Source: Mesostigma viride (lineage: Eukaryota; Streptophyta; Mesostigmatophyceae; Mesostigmatales; Mesostigmataceae). Taken from it: a stretch of 64,000 nt of DNA. How positions within the stretch are numbered: position 1 is the stretch's first letter; each line of letters starts with the position of its first letter. Location of the stretch: the NCBI GenBank assembly GCA_009746045.1, contig RPFO01000080.1, positions 8,619,628-8,683,627 on the forward strand. The letters run 5' to 3'. Below are positions 10,634-22,026 of the stretch, in pieces. The position numbers were made by a program, and so were the translations under genes. The notes under the pieces were generated by a model. The model was not told the origin of the DNA. It was given only the letters and a program-made list of their open reading frames with translations, and made no database searches.

Positions 10634-13600
10634 TTGATTGATTCGCGGACCTTGACTGCGCTAAGTATTGTCCTCTATATTGGCCATAAATGCCGTGCTG
10701 CGTGGGATAAGGGGAAACAAAGACGTGCCAAAATAGACGAAGCTTACTCTATGGCAGAGTATCGAAGCAGTTCGCCTCCTTACGACAACGACGTTGAACC
10801 TGAAGGTAAGAAGCTGTGTTTCGCTAGATTGTCAGAATGGCATCTGAACACCTTACTAGCAAGGTTGTTTTGCTGCTTGCGAGTTCAGTGTAGTTTGACA
10901 TCTCGTGGCTTTAATAACATGTATTGTGTGTAGTGGCAAATCGCTACTAGGAAAGTATTGTCCTGGCGTGTGTTGGCCGCTCTCTGCCTATTAGCAGACA
11001 GCTATCGGCAGCACGCAGACATCGGTTGGAGCGTGCATTTCGCTGCTGCTGATCGCTGCCAGTAGCTCCTCTTATTGCAGCCAGCGCACCTGCAGTATTT
11101 TCCAAACTCCCCGCTCTCAAGCGTTTCGCGCTCGAATTGCCTGCTGGACCCTTGCCAGGTTCCTTTGGAGGCTCCCTGGCCGTTGAGAACCTTTCCGACG
11201 GCTCAGTGGACACCCACACGGCTCCCTCGACTCCGCCGACGCGAAAGGCGGCGCAAGACCCCCGGAGCATGTCCTACCCTGGAGGCTACCCCATGGGGCG
11301 CTACGGTGACGAAGACCAGCGTTCCGATGACGACAGCGATGATGAAGTGCAGGGCGGCCGTGGGGCAGACTACCGGCAGTCCAGCGGCATCGGCCGGCCC
11401 AGTGCATCCAGCGGGGGCAAGCCCTACAAGCTCTCCTTGTCGATGACAGCAGTGGCGGACACCAGCCGCGGTGATGAGGATGGTGACGACTATGACAGCA
11501 ACGGAGGGTGGGCATCCTCCCCCACTGCGACCGCCGCGGTGGCGCGCTGGGCCCAGCTGTCGCCGCGGTCGCAAGCAAAGGGGGGCGGCCGCGGGCGCAG
11601 GGACCCTGGGGACCCCGGTCACGCCGGCAGCCTCGGGGACGGCCAGTCGACGTGTGACTCGGGTGCGGAGGCCCCCTCGGAGCGCAAATACTCGGCAGAT
11701 GCGAGCGAGGGGGAGGTGGGGGGCGTGCCCACCCACCCCCTGTCCATGCTGCAGGGCCCCCACACGGCGGCGGCCGACCACGCGTACGGCGGGCGCGTGG
11801 TGGACGTGGGCGGGCGCGACCGGCGGCTCAACTGGAGCGTGGAGCCCATGTCGCTGCACTTCGACAACGTGCGCGAGCAGAGCGCAGCGTCGCTCTCGGT
11901 GGGTGTTGTGGGGGGGGGGGGGGGGGGGGGAAAGGGGGGGAACGCTGCTTGCACGTGGGTTTAATGGGAAGGGGGGGCTGCATCCTCACGTTTTCCCGAT
12001 GTAGGCCAAAGGGCTACCTCTCTCTGGGGGGGCGTGATCGATACCCGCATCCTACTCGTTGTGATGTTTCTCATCAATATCATGATTTTTCAAAGGGTAG
12101 CACACAAGCCAAACGGGGGGTTCTGTTCATCAAGAGAATGCTGCGCGCTATGCCACTGTTGGGGCAGGGCCCTTTTTTCGTGAACTGTCGTCACATGCAT
12201 GCGCTCGCACGAGTACCATGGGCGCCTTGTGGTGCTTCCCATGGATTTCGGTCTTATACATTTTGTGGCTGCTCTTTTCCTCTGGGCTCGCCACCATGCT
12301 GCGTTGAAATTGACGAAAACTTGTGTGGCCCGGCATCAACCATCCATGCGCCCACTGCGGTGCCGCATGCCCACCCCAAGAGTGTGGGGTGGCACTGTGG
12401 GGTTTGAGTCCTGGCGGAACCAGTTAAAAGGGATTGGTTTACCCGGGCAAGCATGCCTACATCCTCTTCTCAAGTGCACGCACATGCGCGCGTACTGTAG
12501 TGGGATACGTACACGCACCGCAGCAAGTACGCTCAGTATTGATAACCTATTTGATAGTAGTAGGCACAGCGGGCGAACACAGCAACCCTACATGCAGCCA
12601 TGGCGCCTGACACTCGCCCGCTATCCTACCGGCCACCACTCGCCTTCCTTCCCCCCCCCCTCCCGCCCCCCCCCCCCTCCCCCGATGTGCCCCCCTGGCA
12701 GGTGCGCGTGTCCAACCGGGCGCGCTTCAAGCAAAGCTTCACGCTTGAGACGCTGCCACATGGCGGCCTGTTCACGCTCGATTGGTCGCCCGGGACGGCG
12801 CCCAGCGGCGCGCCACCTGGCGGCGCCACGGAGCTCACCATCCGGCTGCCCTCTCGCTCCCGTGTGGACCTGGTGGTGGCCATCCACCCGTCGCGCGTGC
12901 CCCCCTCGCCGTCCAACCCAGCGGGGGGCAGTTATGCGAATGGGGGGGGGGGGGGCAGGGGTCGATCACCCCCAGGTCGTGGCCGCGCCTCGCGCCATGT
13001 CGTCGCCGGGTTGCTGCGCGTGACCTGCCGCCCGCACGAGGACGGCAGCGGGCAGGACGGGGGCGCGCCCTCCCTGGGCCCACCCACCACGGTGGACGTG
13101 CCGTTGCAGGCGGTGGTGGTCAACCAGCCGGATGCGGACGGCCGCAGCGGCGGGTGGGTGTCCGCATCCACCGGGCCACCCTCCCCGGTGCCGGACCTGC
13201 CGTCGGACAACCCCTTCACGGCAGGGGGGTCGTCCTCACAGCAGCAACAGCAGAGACGCAGCGGCGAGAGCAACGCAAATGGTGGCAGCAACAACGGGAG
13301 CAGCGGTGGCAGGAGCAGGGGGCCCAGCGGTGCCGGTGGTGGTGGGAACAGCATCCCCGGCCTGCACACGGCGGGTGCGTCCCGCGGCGTTCGCAACCGT
13401 GTGGTCAGCCCCGTGGGCGCGCAGGGCACGCCACGGCCCCCCACGCCCCCGACGCGTGGCAAGCATGTGGGTCGCAACAAGCGGGTGGGGTGGGGGGGCA
13501 GCGACAATGTGCCGCTGCCACCTCCGGGCATGCGCACACCCCCCACGCGCGGCAAGCGGTCGGTGCGCACCCAGTGGGAGGACCAGCTGGACGCTACAAG

Positions 13601-16600
13601 GGCCGCGGTGGGTATGTCGCCGCAGACTGCCAGGTGGGCTGGGTTTGGGCCGATGCGGGCCGGGTCATCGTTGGTCAGCCCGCCCTCGTCGGCCCTCGGA
13701 GGCGGCCCCACATCGCTGGAGGACATGTGGCCCAGCCTCAACTGCTCGCCCGCGATTGTTGCGTGGGGCAGCATCAGCACACGCGTGCCCCCCATGGTCC
13801 CTGGCGGCGGTGGCTGCGCGCACGTGCGCCACGTCGTGGTGCGCAACGCGGGCGTGGCCCCCTGCCTGCTCTGGGCCAACATCATGCTGCCAACCGCGCG
13901 CTGCGCCCGCGCGTACGATGAGTCGTGCGCGCGCCAGCTGGCGGCCACCGTGCGCCAGCACAATGGCATGCTGGCCGCCAGCGAGAGCCCCGATGCAGCG
14001 CTGGCGGAGGAGAGCGTGGAGGGCGGGCTATTTTTGGACGCGCTCGAACGCGTGGCGCAGCCGGGCGAGTTCCGCCTGCTGGGATGGCGCTCCTCAGGCA
14101 TCGGCGTGTACACGCCAGATGACGGGATCGAGCCAGATCTATTTTTGGAGGGTTGCACAGCGCCCGCGTGGAGCCAGGGCCTTCTGGGTCTGGGCGCAGC
14201 GTCGCAGGAGGGTGCGGACCTGCCGCCCGCCGAGGAAGGGTTTGAGGTGGCCATACCCCCCTGTGGCGCCGTGGTGCTGGCACTGGCCTTTCGCCCGCAG
14301 CCTGGCTCGCGCGGCGTGGCCCGGGGCACGCTGCGTCTGCTGGCACGCAACCTGGAGTGGGCGCAGGACGGCAGTGCGGTGCCTGTGCGCGCGGAGCCCA
14401 ACGGGGCGGTCCTCTCCACCGAGTCGGTGGTCCCCTTGGTGGGCCACTGTGGGGCGGGGGCGGTGGTGCTGCTCGATGGCGTCGCGGATGACGGCAGCGG
14501 CAGCATCGCCCTGCCCTGCCCGCCTGAGCAGGGCCTAGGGGCCCCCGTGAGCGTGCGCGTGGCCAACGTGGGCGAGCGCTGCGCGTTTGTGCGCGCCGTG
14601 TGCGAGCCCAGGCCGCCCACGTCGGCGCTGGGTTTGGACTCACCGGGGTACGCGCTGGCGTCCGAGGCGGCGCGATGCGTGGAGGTGAGTGGTTGGAAGG
14701 GGGTGCAGTTGATGGCGTGTGTGCTGTTTGCGTGCCCTGGTATGCGCCTCTGTCGGCTCTGCCCTGGTGCTGATGGGCTAACAGCAGAGTGGGCTAATGA
14801 ACGGCGCCTGGCGTGCGCACGTGTACCATGGCGGCTGTCACGTGGTTTGTCTTGTTTCTGTCCCTTGTTTCTATCCCCCATAGAGTCATTGCACCTTGTT
14901 TTCTATCCCTTGTTCCACCTATTTTTCTATCCCTTGTTCCACCTATTTTTCTATCCCTTGTTCCACCTTGTTTTCTATCCCTTGTTCCACCTTGTTTTCT
15001 ATCCCTTGTTTCACCTTGTTTTCTATCCCTTGTTCCACCTTGCGTGCTGCGTGTGAGGTCTTGAAGGGATGTCGTGGGTGTGCGTGATTGTGTGTTGCGT
15101 ATGGTCTCAACGCATATACCATTTCATATGCCACCTGATGGCGATGTGTTGCGTTGAGCGTGGAGGGGAGGGCTGGCAATGATGGAGCCGATTGCTGTGG
15201 CTAATATGATCACTATAGGTCATGGGTCACGATACTGTATGCGTGCGCAGGTGGAACCCAGCGGCCTGGTACTTGACCCGGCATGCGTGGGCGAGCTGCG
15301 GCTGTTCCTGCGCAATCTGCCCAAGGGCGTGCAGTGGACGCACGCACTGCTAGCATCCGTGCAGCTGGTGCTGTACACGGGAGACGAGCTATGGTAAGGA
15401 AGGGGGGGGGGGTTGGGCTCTCAATAAATCGAATATCTTGATGTGTGCTTTGCATGGGGCATCTCTGATGAGGGCTGGTTGCTGGGTGGTTGCAAGGGCA
15501 GGGGGATAGGGCGGCTTGAAAGTTCAGCTGGCACATTGATGGACATAGCCACGTGACATTTTGCATCGACGGGTGACAAACAGTGAAAGTGAAGACAGCC
15601 AGGTGTCAGTTATCTGCGTGATGAGCGCAATACAAGACATCTGTGCAGGCTCGGAAGACGTGGACAGGAGTCACACACTAAAGAGCCGCCCTACTAAGTC
15701 CATCTCACTCCCTGCGCCACTGTCCTTTCCCGCCGCTCACACACAGTGGACAGGAGTCACACACTAAAGAGCCGCCCTACTAAGTCCATCTCACTCCCTG
15801 CGCCACTGTCCTTTCCCGCCGCTCACACACAGTGGACAGGAGTCACACACTAAAGAGCCGCCCTACTAAGTCCATCTCACTCCCTGCGCCACTGTCCTTT
15901 CCCGCCGCTCACACACAGTGGACAGGAGTCGCACACTAAAGAGCCGCCCTACTAAGTCCATCTCACTCCCTGCGCCACTGTCCTTTCCCGCCGCTCACAC
16001 ACAGTGGACAGGAGTCGCACACTAAAGAGCCGCCCTACTAAGTCCATCTCACTCCCTGCGCCACTGTCCTTTCCCGCCGCTCACACACAGTGGACAGGAG
16101 TCGCACACTAAAGAGCCGCCCTACTGAGTCCATCTCCCTCCCTGCGCCACTGTTCTTTCCCGCCGCTCACACACGCATGGTGTGCGTTCCCACTCACCCG
16201 CCTGCCTGCCCCATCACGCCGTCACGCCCCGCTTGCCCCCTTGTGCCCCGCCCACCCACACCCCATCCCTGCAATGGTCCGCAGCCGCCAGAAGCGCAAC
16301 CAGTCGCGCGCACTGTGGCGCCACGTGGCGCACCGTGGCGATGCCACAGGCCCCTCGGCCGACTGGTGGGAGAAGGACGTGTTTGAGGAGGACGATGAGA
16401 GCACGGCGGTGCGCCAGCTGGCACGCCAGTCCCAGCAGCAGGAACAGGGTGATGGGGACGCCGGCCGGGCCGGCAGCGACGCGCAGGGCGTGGCGGGTGT
16501 CCGCTGCGGTGGCATGTTCTCGCACCCCCCCTCCGCGACCTGCTACGCGCGCATCGTGGCCGCGTCCCTGGACATCCCCCTGGAGGAGCCCGAGGTGGTC

Positions 16601-19600
16601 GGGTACCGGGGCAGCGCGGACGGGGAGGACAGCGCCATCGAGCGCGCGCACGAGGTGGGCGAGAGCTGGGCGCTGTGCGAGGAGGCGGCCGCGGAGGAGG
16701 CGTTCCACAACCAGCTGCGGCCCGTCATGTTAAAGCTTACGCTCGACGACGGCCGACATCGCGGTGGGCAACAGTCGCGCCGCACGTCCGGTGTGCTCGA
16801 CCTTGACCCCCGCCTCACCTCCCCCGTGTACACGCCCCCCTTTGGGACCCCCCTCAACTCGCCCCACCCGGTGGGGGTCTCTGCGCCAGTGTACGCGACT
16901 GCTAGGGGAGGGGCATGGTCACATGCCGGCCAATCAGGTGACAGCGCCTGGACGCCCCCAATGGGCTACCAGCCACCCACCGCGTTCCGGTTCACCTCGT
17001 CGGGCGCGGGCCAAGTCGACCCTTCGGACCCGAGCGCGGCGCCCAGCAACCTGACCACGGACGCGACCAACACGCCGATCCCCTCCCCCGTGCCCTCAGC
17101 CACCCCTCAGTACACGCCGCGCTCGGACGTCCCCAGCGACCTGACCGACGCGGCGTGGGGGCTCGACCGGGGCGTCCCGGCAACCGTGGGTGCCAGCAAT
17201 GCAAGTGGGGCGGGCGTCGGCACGAGTGGCGCCGCACCGCCACCGCCCGCGTCGTCCTCCGCGTCGCTGCTGCAGGGGCGGTCCCCAGAGCTGCTCGCGT
17301 TTGCGGCGCGCACGAGCCAGGCGGCCTCCTACGTGCGGTCCTGGACGAGCGACATGATGCGGTCGTCCGGGTGGGGGCCCAAGGGGCGGGGGCGGGGGCG
17401 GGGGCGGGGGCGGGGGGCGGACGACGACGACGCGTCGTCGCTGGAGCATGGGTATGAGGCTCCAGAGGTGGTGGAATCCGACGAAGATGACAGGGATGGG
17501 GGCGAGGACAGGGAGGAGGGCGACCGTGCCACCCCGACGTCACGCCCAAGGGAGCTGCTCTCGGCGGACTACGAGCGATCCCCGTCGTATTACAGGCGCC
17601 AGCTGGCGCACAGCGTGCCGGACCTGCGCCGCCACCTGCGCGAGGGCGAGTCGGGCGAGGAGGCGTCGCCACTTGGCCGCCTGTCGCGCTCGGAGCTGCG
17701 AGGCAGCGCCAGGCTCCGCGAGGTCAACCGCCTGGCGGGCACCCTGAGTGAGGACGCGCAGATGGTCTACCCGCAGAGCCCGGGCCGCTGGGCGCGCGTG
17801 GTGGGCCGAGTGGACACAGGGTTGGGCCGACTGGGCCGGGCGGCCCCGCGGGAAAGCTTAGGCACTGCTACCGCCACCACCAATATGGGGGACTGGGGTG
17901 GTGCCAGCACATCAGCGGGGGCGCGCGCGGCCACGTATGGTGATGGGCGGTTTGGGACAGTTGCGTGGCGCGCGATAGGGACCGGCCAGGGGGGAGGAGG
18001 CGTGTACGAGCCCGTGGGGGGGGCAGCACCAGGAGCCAGGCCGGCACCAGCGGAGGGCGGCGGCTACCGGGTGATCGCGCGGGGGGGAAGGAGCTACTCC
18101 CCCAGGGGGGTCCCCTCGCCCGTGGGTCGCGCTGCAGTCACTGGCAGCAGCGGCGGCGGCGCGCGTGCGCAAGCATCAGGGGGTAGTGCCAGCGGCCAGC
18201 AGCGGCGACGGTCGCCGCTGTCGGCCTCGTGGTCTGGCACGCGGGACGGGGGGCAGAACGGGCACGGGGACGCGCTGGGCAGTAGCGAGAGAAGGGAGCT
18301 GGCGGCGTCGTCCCCCGCCAGGTTCTATTCCCCCTCAGGCGGCGGCGGCGATTCCCCGGGTCGCTACGCGCTGCGGTCAGGGCAGCTGCTCCTCACCCGT
18401 AGCGCCGCCACGGGGTGGGACGGCGCAGCATCCTATTCCCCCCGCAGCAGGGGGGCGGGCACGGAGGGCTTCCGGGGGGTCATGTTGAGGGCAGCGTGGG
18501 AGGGGGGTGGGGGCAGCCCCTCTGGGGCCAGTGGGGGCGCCTCGCCGGCGGTGGGGTACAAGAGGGGGGTGCGCCCGCCCTCTCGCATGTACGCGGGTGC
18601 AGGGGTGCGCCAGCTGTCTGATGAGGAGGGCGAGGGCGAGGGGGAGGAGTATGAGGACGAGGGGGAGGAGGGGTCCTACCAAGCTGTCCACGACAGCGAG
18701 GGGGATGATGAGGGGGGGGAAGACGACGAGGGCGATGGTGGTGAGGGTGAGGATTGGTACGATGGTGAGGAGGGGGAGGAGATGGAGGAGGGGGGGGGGC
18801 ACAGTGAGGGGGAGGAGGGGCATGGGAAAGAGGAGGGGGAGCGCTCGGATGAGGCGGAGGAAGGGAGTGATCCGGAGCAGGGGGAAGGGGAGGGGGGTGC
18901 CGGGGGTGACGTGGCCAGCAGCGACGGTGTGCTGTCCCCGCGGCCATTGAGCCCCACGCCGCCACGTGGCATCGACGATGACGACGGGTGGGGCACTGAC
19001 GGAGGGGAGGGCTCGCCCCGCGCGCGGTACGGCGCGAGCACGGCGCCGCCGTACAAGTACAACCGCAGCAGCAGCAGCCCCGCCAAGAATGGGGAGGCGG
19101 AGCAGGGTCGGGCGGGGGAGGGCGCGGCGGTGACGAGCGGCGGCCGTTCCCCCAGTAGTCGCGAGGCCCAGCTGGCAGCCATCAACGACAGCTTTGGCGC
19201 CGTGTCGCCCGACCCGAGCCACCTGGATGTGATGGTCCACTCGTTGCGGGCGGCAGAGGCGGCCGAGGAGGCCCCCCCCATGGCCAGCCTGCCACCGAGG
19301 AGCAAGGGAGGGGAGGTGCCGATGCAGGACCTGAGGCTGTCGCTCGGGTCGCACCCCCGGCAGCTGCTGGCGCGCGGCAACAATGGGAGGGACGGCACCA
19401 GTAGAGGGGCGGGCTCGACGGCATCGGGGCCCACGGTCGGCCAGGGTTGGGGAGCCAGTGCGGGCCCAACTGGGATTGCGCCGGTCGCCACTCACCGCCG
19501 GCACGGCCGCACCGCCAGCTGGGATGACAGCAAGCAGCACGCGCGGCAGTACCAGAGTATGGGCGCCAGCGCAGGGTCGTCGTCCTCGTCCTCGGCCAGG

Positions 19601-20512
19601 GACGCTCGGCCGGCGCCTGGCAGGGACACGCGCGGCGGCGGCGGGCCGGGGGGTCGTCGGAAAGGCCACGTGGCGCGAGAGCCCTCTCTGCGCGCAAACC
19701 AAGAGGTGCTCGAGTACAGGGGGGGGGACAGCCCGCAGGCCAGTGGGGCGCAGGGCGCGGCGCTGGACAATAGTTCCGGCAGCTTTGGGCTCGGGTTCGG
19801 CCACGCGGACGGCAGCAGCAGCCCCCAGGTGCACTCCCCTGTCATGGGGGGCAGCGGGGGCGGGTCGGCGCGGAGTGGGCAGGGAGCATCCCCGCACCCC
19901 CAACAGCAACGAGGGGGAAGCGACGCGGCCAGTGGGGTGGGGGCGGCGGATGGTAGCGGCGGCGGTCGGCGCCACATGACCCACAGGTCAGCGACGACAG
20001 GGACAACATCTGCGTCCTCGACAACAAGTGGGGGGGGAGACAACGCGGGCGCCAGCAACAACAACAGCAATGGCAATAATGCTAGTCGCGGGAAACTGGT
20101 TGCGGTCAAGCCACCCACTGTCATGATCCTTCGCCGCGGCGGTGCGACACGTGGCGCCAAGCCTGCTGCCTCCACCAGCCTTGCGGTCGACCTGGGCACG
20201 TTTGTGGTGTACAACCGGTCGCCCAGTGAGCGCGTGTTCTTCACGCTGCGGCCCAGCAGCGATGTCCTGTCGGTGCGGCCCACTGAGGGGGTGCTCGCGC
20301 CCGGCACGGACACGCGCGTGATAGTTGAGTGGCTGGGGGGGGGTCTGGACTCGCCCCCACCCGGTAAGGGAGCAGGGCGGGCAGGCGTGGACGCCGCGGG
20401 GGCAGGCGGCAGTAGCCGAAAGTGGCGGCACGGCATCGTGTACCTGCAGGCCAACGCCAGCAGCGGTAGCGACTTCACCGCAATCGATGTGGTGGCAGGC
20501 AACATGGACTAA
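10634..20512 (+). CDS. Large ASH/MSP-domain protein, CEP192/SPD-2-like (five exons recognised)
   Basis: Proposed exons are 10634-10805, 11081-11898, 12702-14684, 15251-15393 and 16285-20512. Every junction has GT..AG, and the phases (1, 0, 0, 2) join exactly to one frame of about 2,447 residues ending at TAA 20510-20512. The true start is not fixed: the first exon is open upstream and has no ATG at 10634. Domains seen: an immunoglobulin-like ASH/MSP fold at about 312-396 (MSLHFDNVRE joined across an intron to VRVSNRARFKQSFTLE), a second from about 679 (HVVVRNAGVAPCLL), a third at 933-1038 (VSVRVANVGERCAFV), and a fourth at the C-terminus, about 2310-2447 (FVVYNRSPSERVFFTL). Between them lie long Ser/Gly/Pro-rich, arginine-rich (about 1400) and acidic (about 1817-1900) low-complexity regions. 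Repeated ASH domains with a C-terminal one fit centrosomal CEP192/SPD-2, which recruits pericentriolar material and kinases. TMEM131-like or other MSP-domain proteins are alternatives. The name is an inference; the exon structure is stronger. Confidence 0.6.
11911..11938. repeat. G homopolymer at the start of intron 2
   Basis: Long G runs follow the donor at 11,899 (GTGGGT). C runs sit near the other end of the same intron (12,652-12,680), just before the acceptor at 12,700-12,701. The two could pair in the pre-mRNA. These runs are also likely assembly weak points. Confidence 0.6.
14892..15042. repeat. 24 bp minisatellite in intron 3
   Basis: Six copies of a unit starting CTATCCCTTGTTCCACCT, with steps of exactly 24 bases (14903, 14927, 14951, 14975, 14999, 15023). 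It lies wholly inside the intron 14685-15250. The open frames it creates on both strands are by-products of the unit length being a multiple of three. Confidence 0.85.
15662..16177. repeat. 86 bp minisatellite in intron 4, six copies
   Basis: Copies begin GGACAGGAGTC at 15662, 15748, 15834, 15920, 16006 and 16092, each 86 bases apart, with only a few substitutions. The array lies within the intron 15394-16284, just upstream of its acceptor. Each unit contains CCTTTCCCGCC and a CACACACA run. Confidence 0.9.
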
Positions 20513-21209
20513 AGGCCGCCGACGGTTGCTACATAAAGCTATCTCATGGAGCATGTGGGGCCGATCCTTGTGCCCACAACAACATCGTAGTACGTAAATG
20601 GGATGCGGCACCGTGGGATGGGCATGACGGTCATTGCCCACGACACGACACCTGGACGTCTTCTGTCCTTGTGGGTGGCTGGGCTGCCTCACAGTCAACA
20701 CGGCATATCGGCGCCCAGGGAGGCAACCAACGTGCCATGGGTGGGCGCCACAGCATTAATTTGGCTATATAGGCAAGGAAACGGGAGACTGTGGTTGCTT
20801 GGCTACCACCAGGTCTGCCTCATTGAATGCTCCATGTGTATCGTGCATGGGGATGTGTCATTGCTACGTGGTTCAGGCATTTGTCATTCCATTATAGAGC
20901 GCTGCCAGGCTTGTAACTCATTTATTTCCAGGCTTGTAACTCATTTATGTCCACGGGGCTCCAAGCAGCCCGCGAATGTGTCCTGTGCTCGTTCCCCTTT
21001 TTTACGGCTTAGGGTTAGCTCACGATTTTGCGCGAGAACGAAAATCTGTGACCTTGTTGGAGGCAATTTAGGGCTTTCTAGGTGAATGTACGTGAATAAA
21101 TTGCTCAATAACCAAACCTACTTTCTATCAATACTTTCTAATGGTACCATCTTCATCCAGGTGTGATAAAATTCCCCAAAGCTTGTTGAAGCTGCAAAAA
21201 TAGTTGTCG
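20513..21209. other. 3' flank of the ASH-domain gene
   Basis: No further coding exon is seen. A 23-base unit containing CAGGCTTGTAACTCATTTAT occurs twice in tandem at 20,908-20,955. TGTAA is the common polyadenylation signal in green algae, so this may mark the transcript end, though that is inference. Confidence 0.35.
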
Positions 21210-21865
21210 CATTGAATTGAATTGAATTGAATTGTAACATAACTCCGTTGGGAGAATATGTAGCACATATCCCTGAGAAGGGGCATATGGCCTATAATAC
21301 ATTCTGGGCTACTTCCTGCAAGGGTGGGAATGTAAACAACACTTGCTCTAGGTGCACTAGGGCACCTGCACCACCCAGCTAGAGTCTCGGGCAACTCCCA
21401 GCTAAGGGGAGCCCGTCATAGGTGGGGAAGATCATCATGGCTATACAAGAGCTAGGGCATGGCTTCTCGACAGAGAGCATCTCTCTGCATAGGCATAGCA
21501 TGGCTAAATTCTTAATGCAACATCCATGGGGGTCCCATTATAGGCATGGCGTGGCTAATTTCTGAAGGCATCATCCATGGGGGCCATTATGGGCGCACAT
21601 GCGCGTGGGCCACATGCTAGGCTAAGCCTGACTAATCTACACTACTGGTATATATTCCCTAGTCTGAGGTGGCTGGAGGGGCCTGCCAGGGCTTGTGGTC
21701 AACGTGGATGACCGCCCCCCTCCAGTATACCGGCTTCCCCCCTGCGCTCTGCCGGAGCTGAAGGTAGGTCGGCCATAGCTCGCGTCGCCGCTGTTGCTGG
21801 GCCGGCCAGGGTCAAGTCGTCGTCCAGCGTGAAGCGAGTCTCCGAGAGCTTCTTGCGGCATTTAA
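21210..21865 (-). mobile_element. ORF1-only LINE, copy 3: 3' half
   Basis: On the minus strand this contains the end of ORF1 (from ATGCCGCAAGAAG at 21,861), the full 3' UTR, the CTCCCAACGGAG hairpin and an AATTC-unit tail at 21,210-21,234. It stops at the TTAA at 21,862-21,865. The missing upstream half lies at 30,261-31,232, so both are parts of a single insertion split by the TTAA element. Confidence 0.85.
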
Positions 21866-22026
21866 GGAAGGTGGCACCCCAAAACCCTTAAAAATTGACC
21901 TATGCTAATATCACTTGAAATTCATTTGCACAATGCTAAGTTATGATTGGGGGCACTAAATAACATCTCTAGTGAGTTGTCCATGCACTTGTTGGGGGTA
22001 CTACCCCCATATATACGCCAATAATG

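Noticed and set aside
12932-14881. Minus-strand open frame of 649 codons opposite exon 3 of the ASH-domain gene (and similar ones at 18,377-19,984 and 19,492-20,505)
   Set aside because: Very GC-rich coding DNA leaves the opposite strand open. The composition is Pro/Arg/Ser-rich with no domains, and the plus strand has splice-consistent frames with recognisable folds.
14943-15179. Minus-strand repeat peptide with KVEQGIEN units
   Set aside because: It is the translation of the intronic 24 bp minisatellite. The unit length is a multiple of three, so the frame stays open by chance.
15662-16177. 86 bp repeat array considered as a CRISPR array
   Set aside because: Units are directly tandem with no unique spacers, lie in an intron, and the host is eukaryotic.
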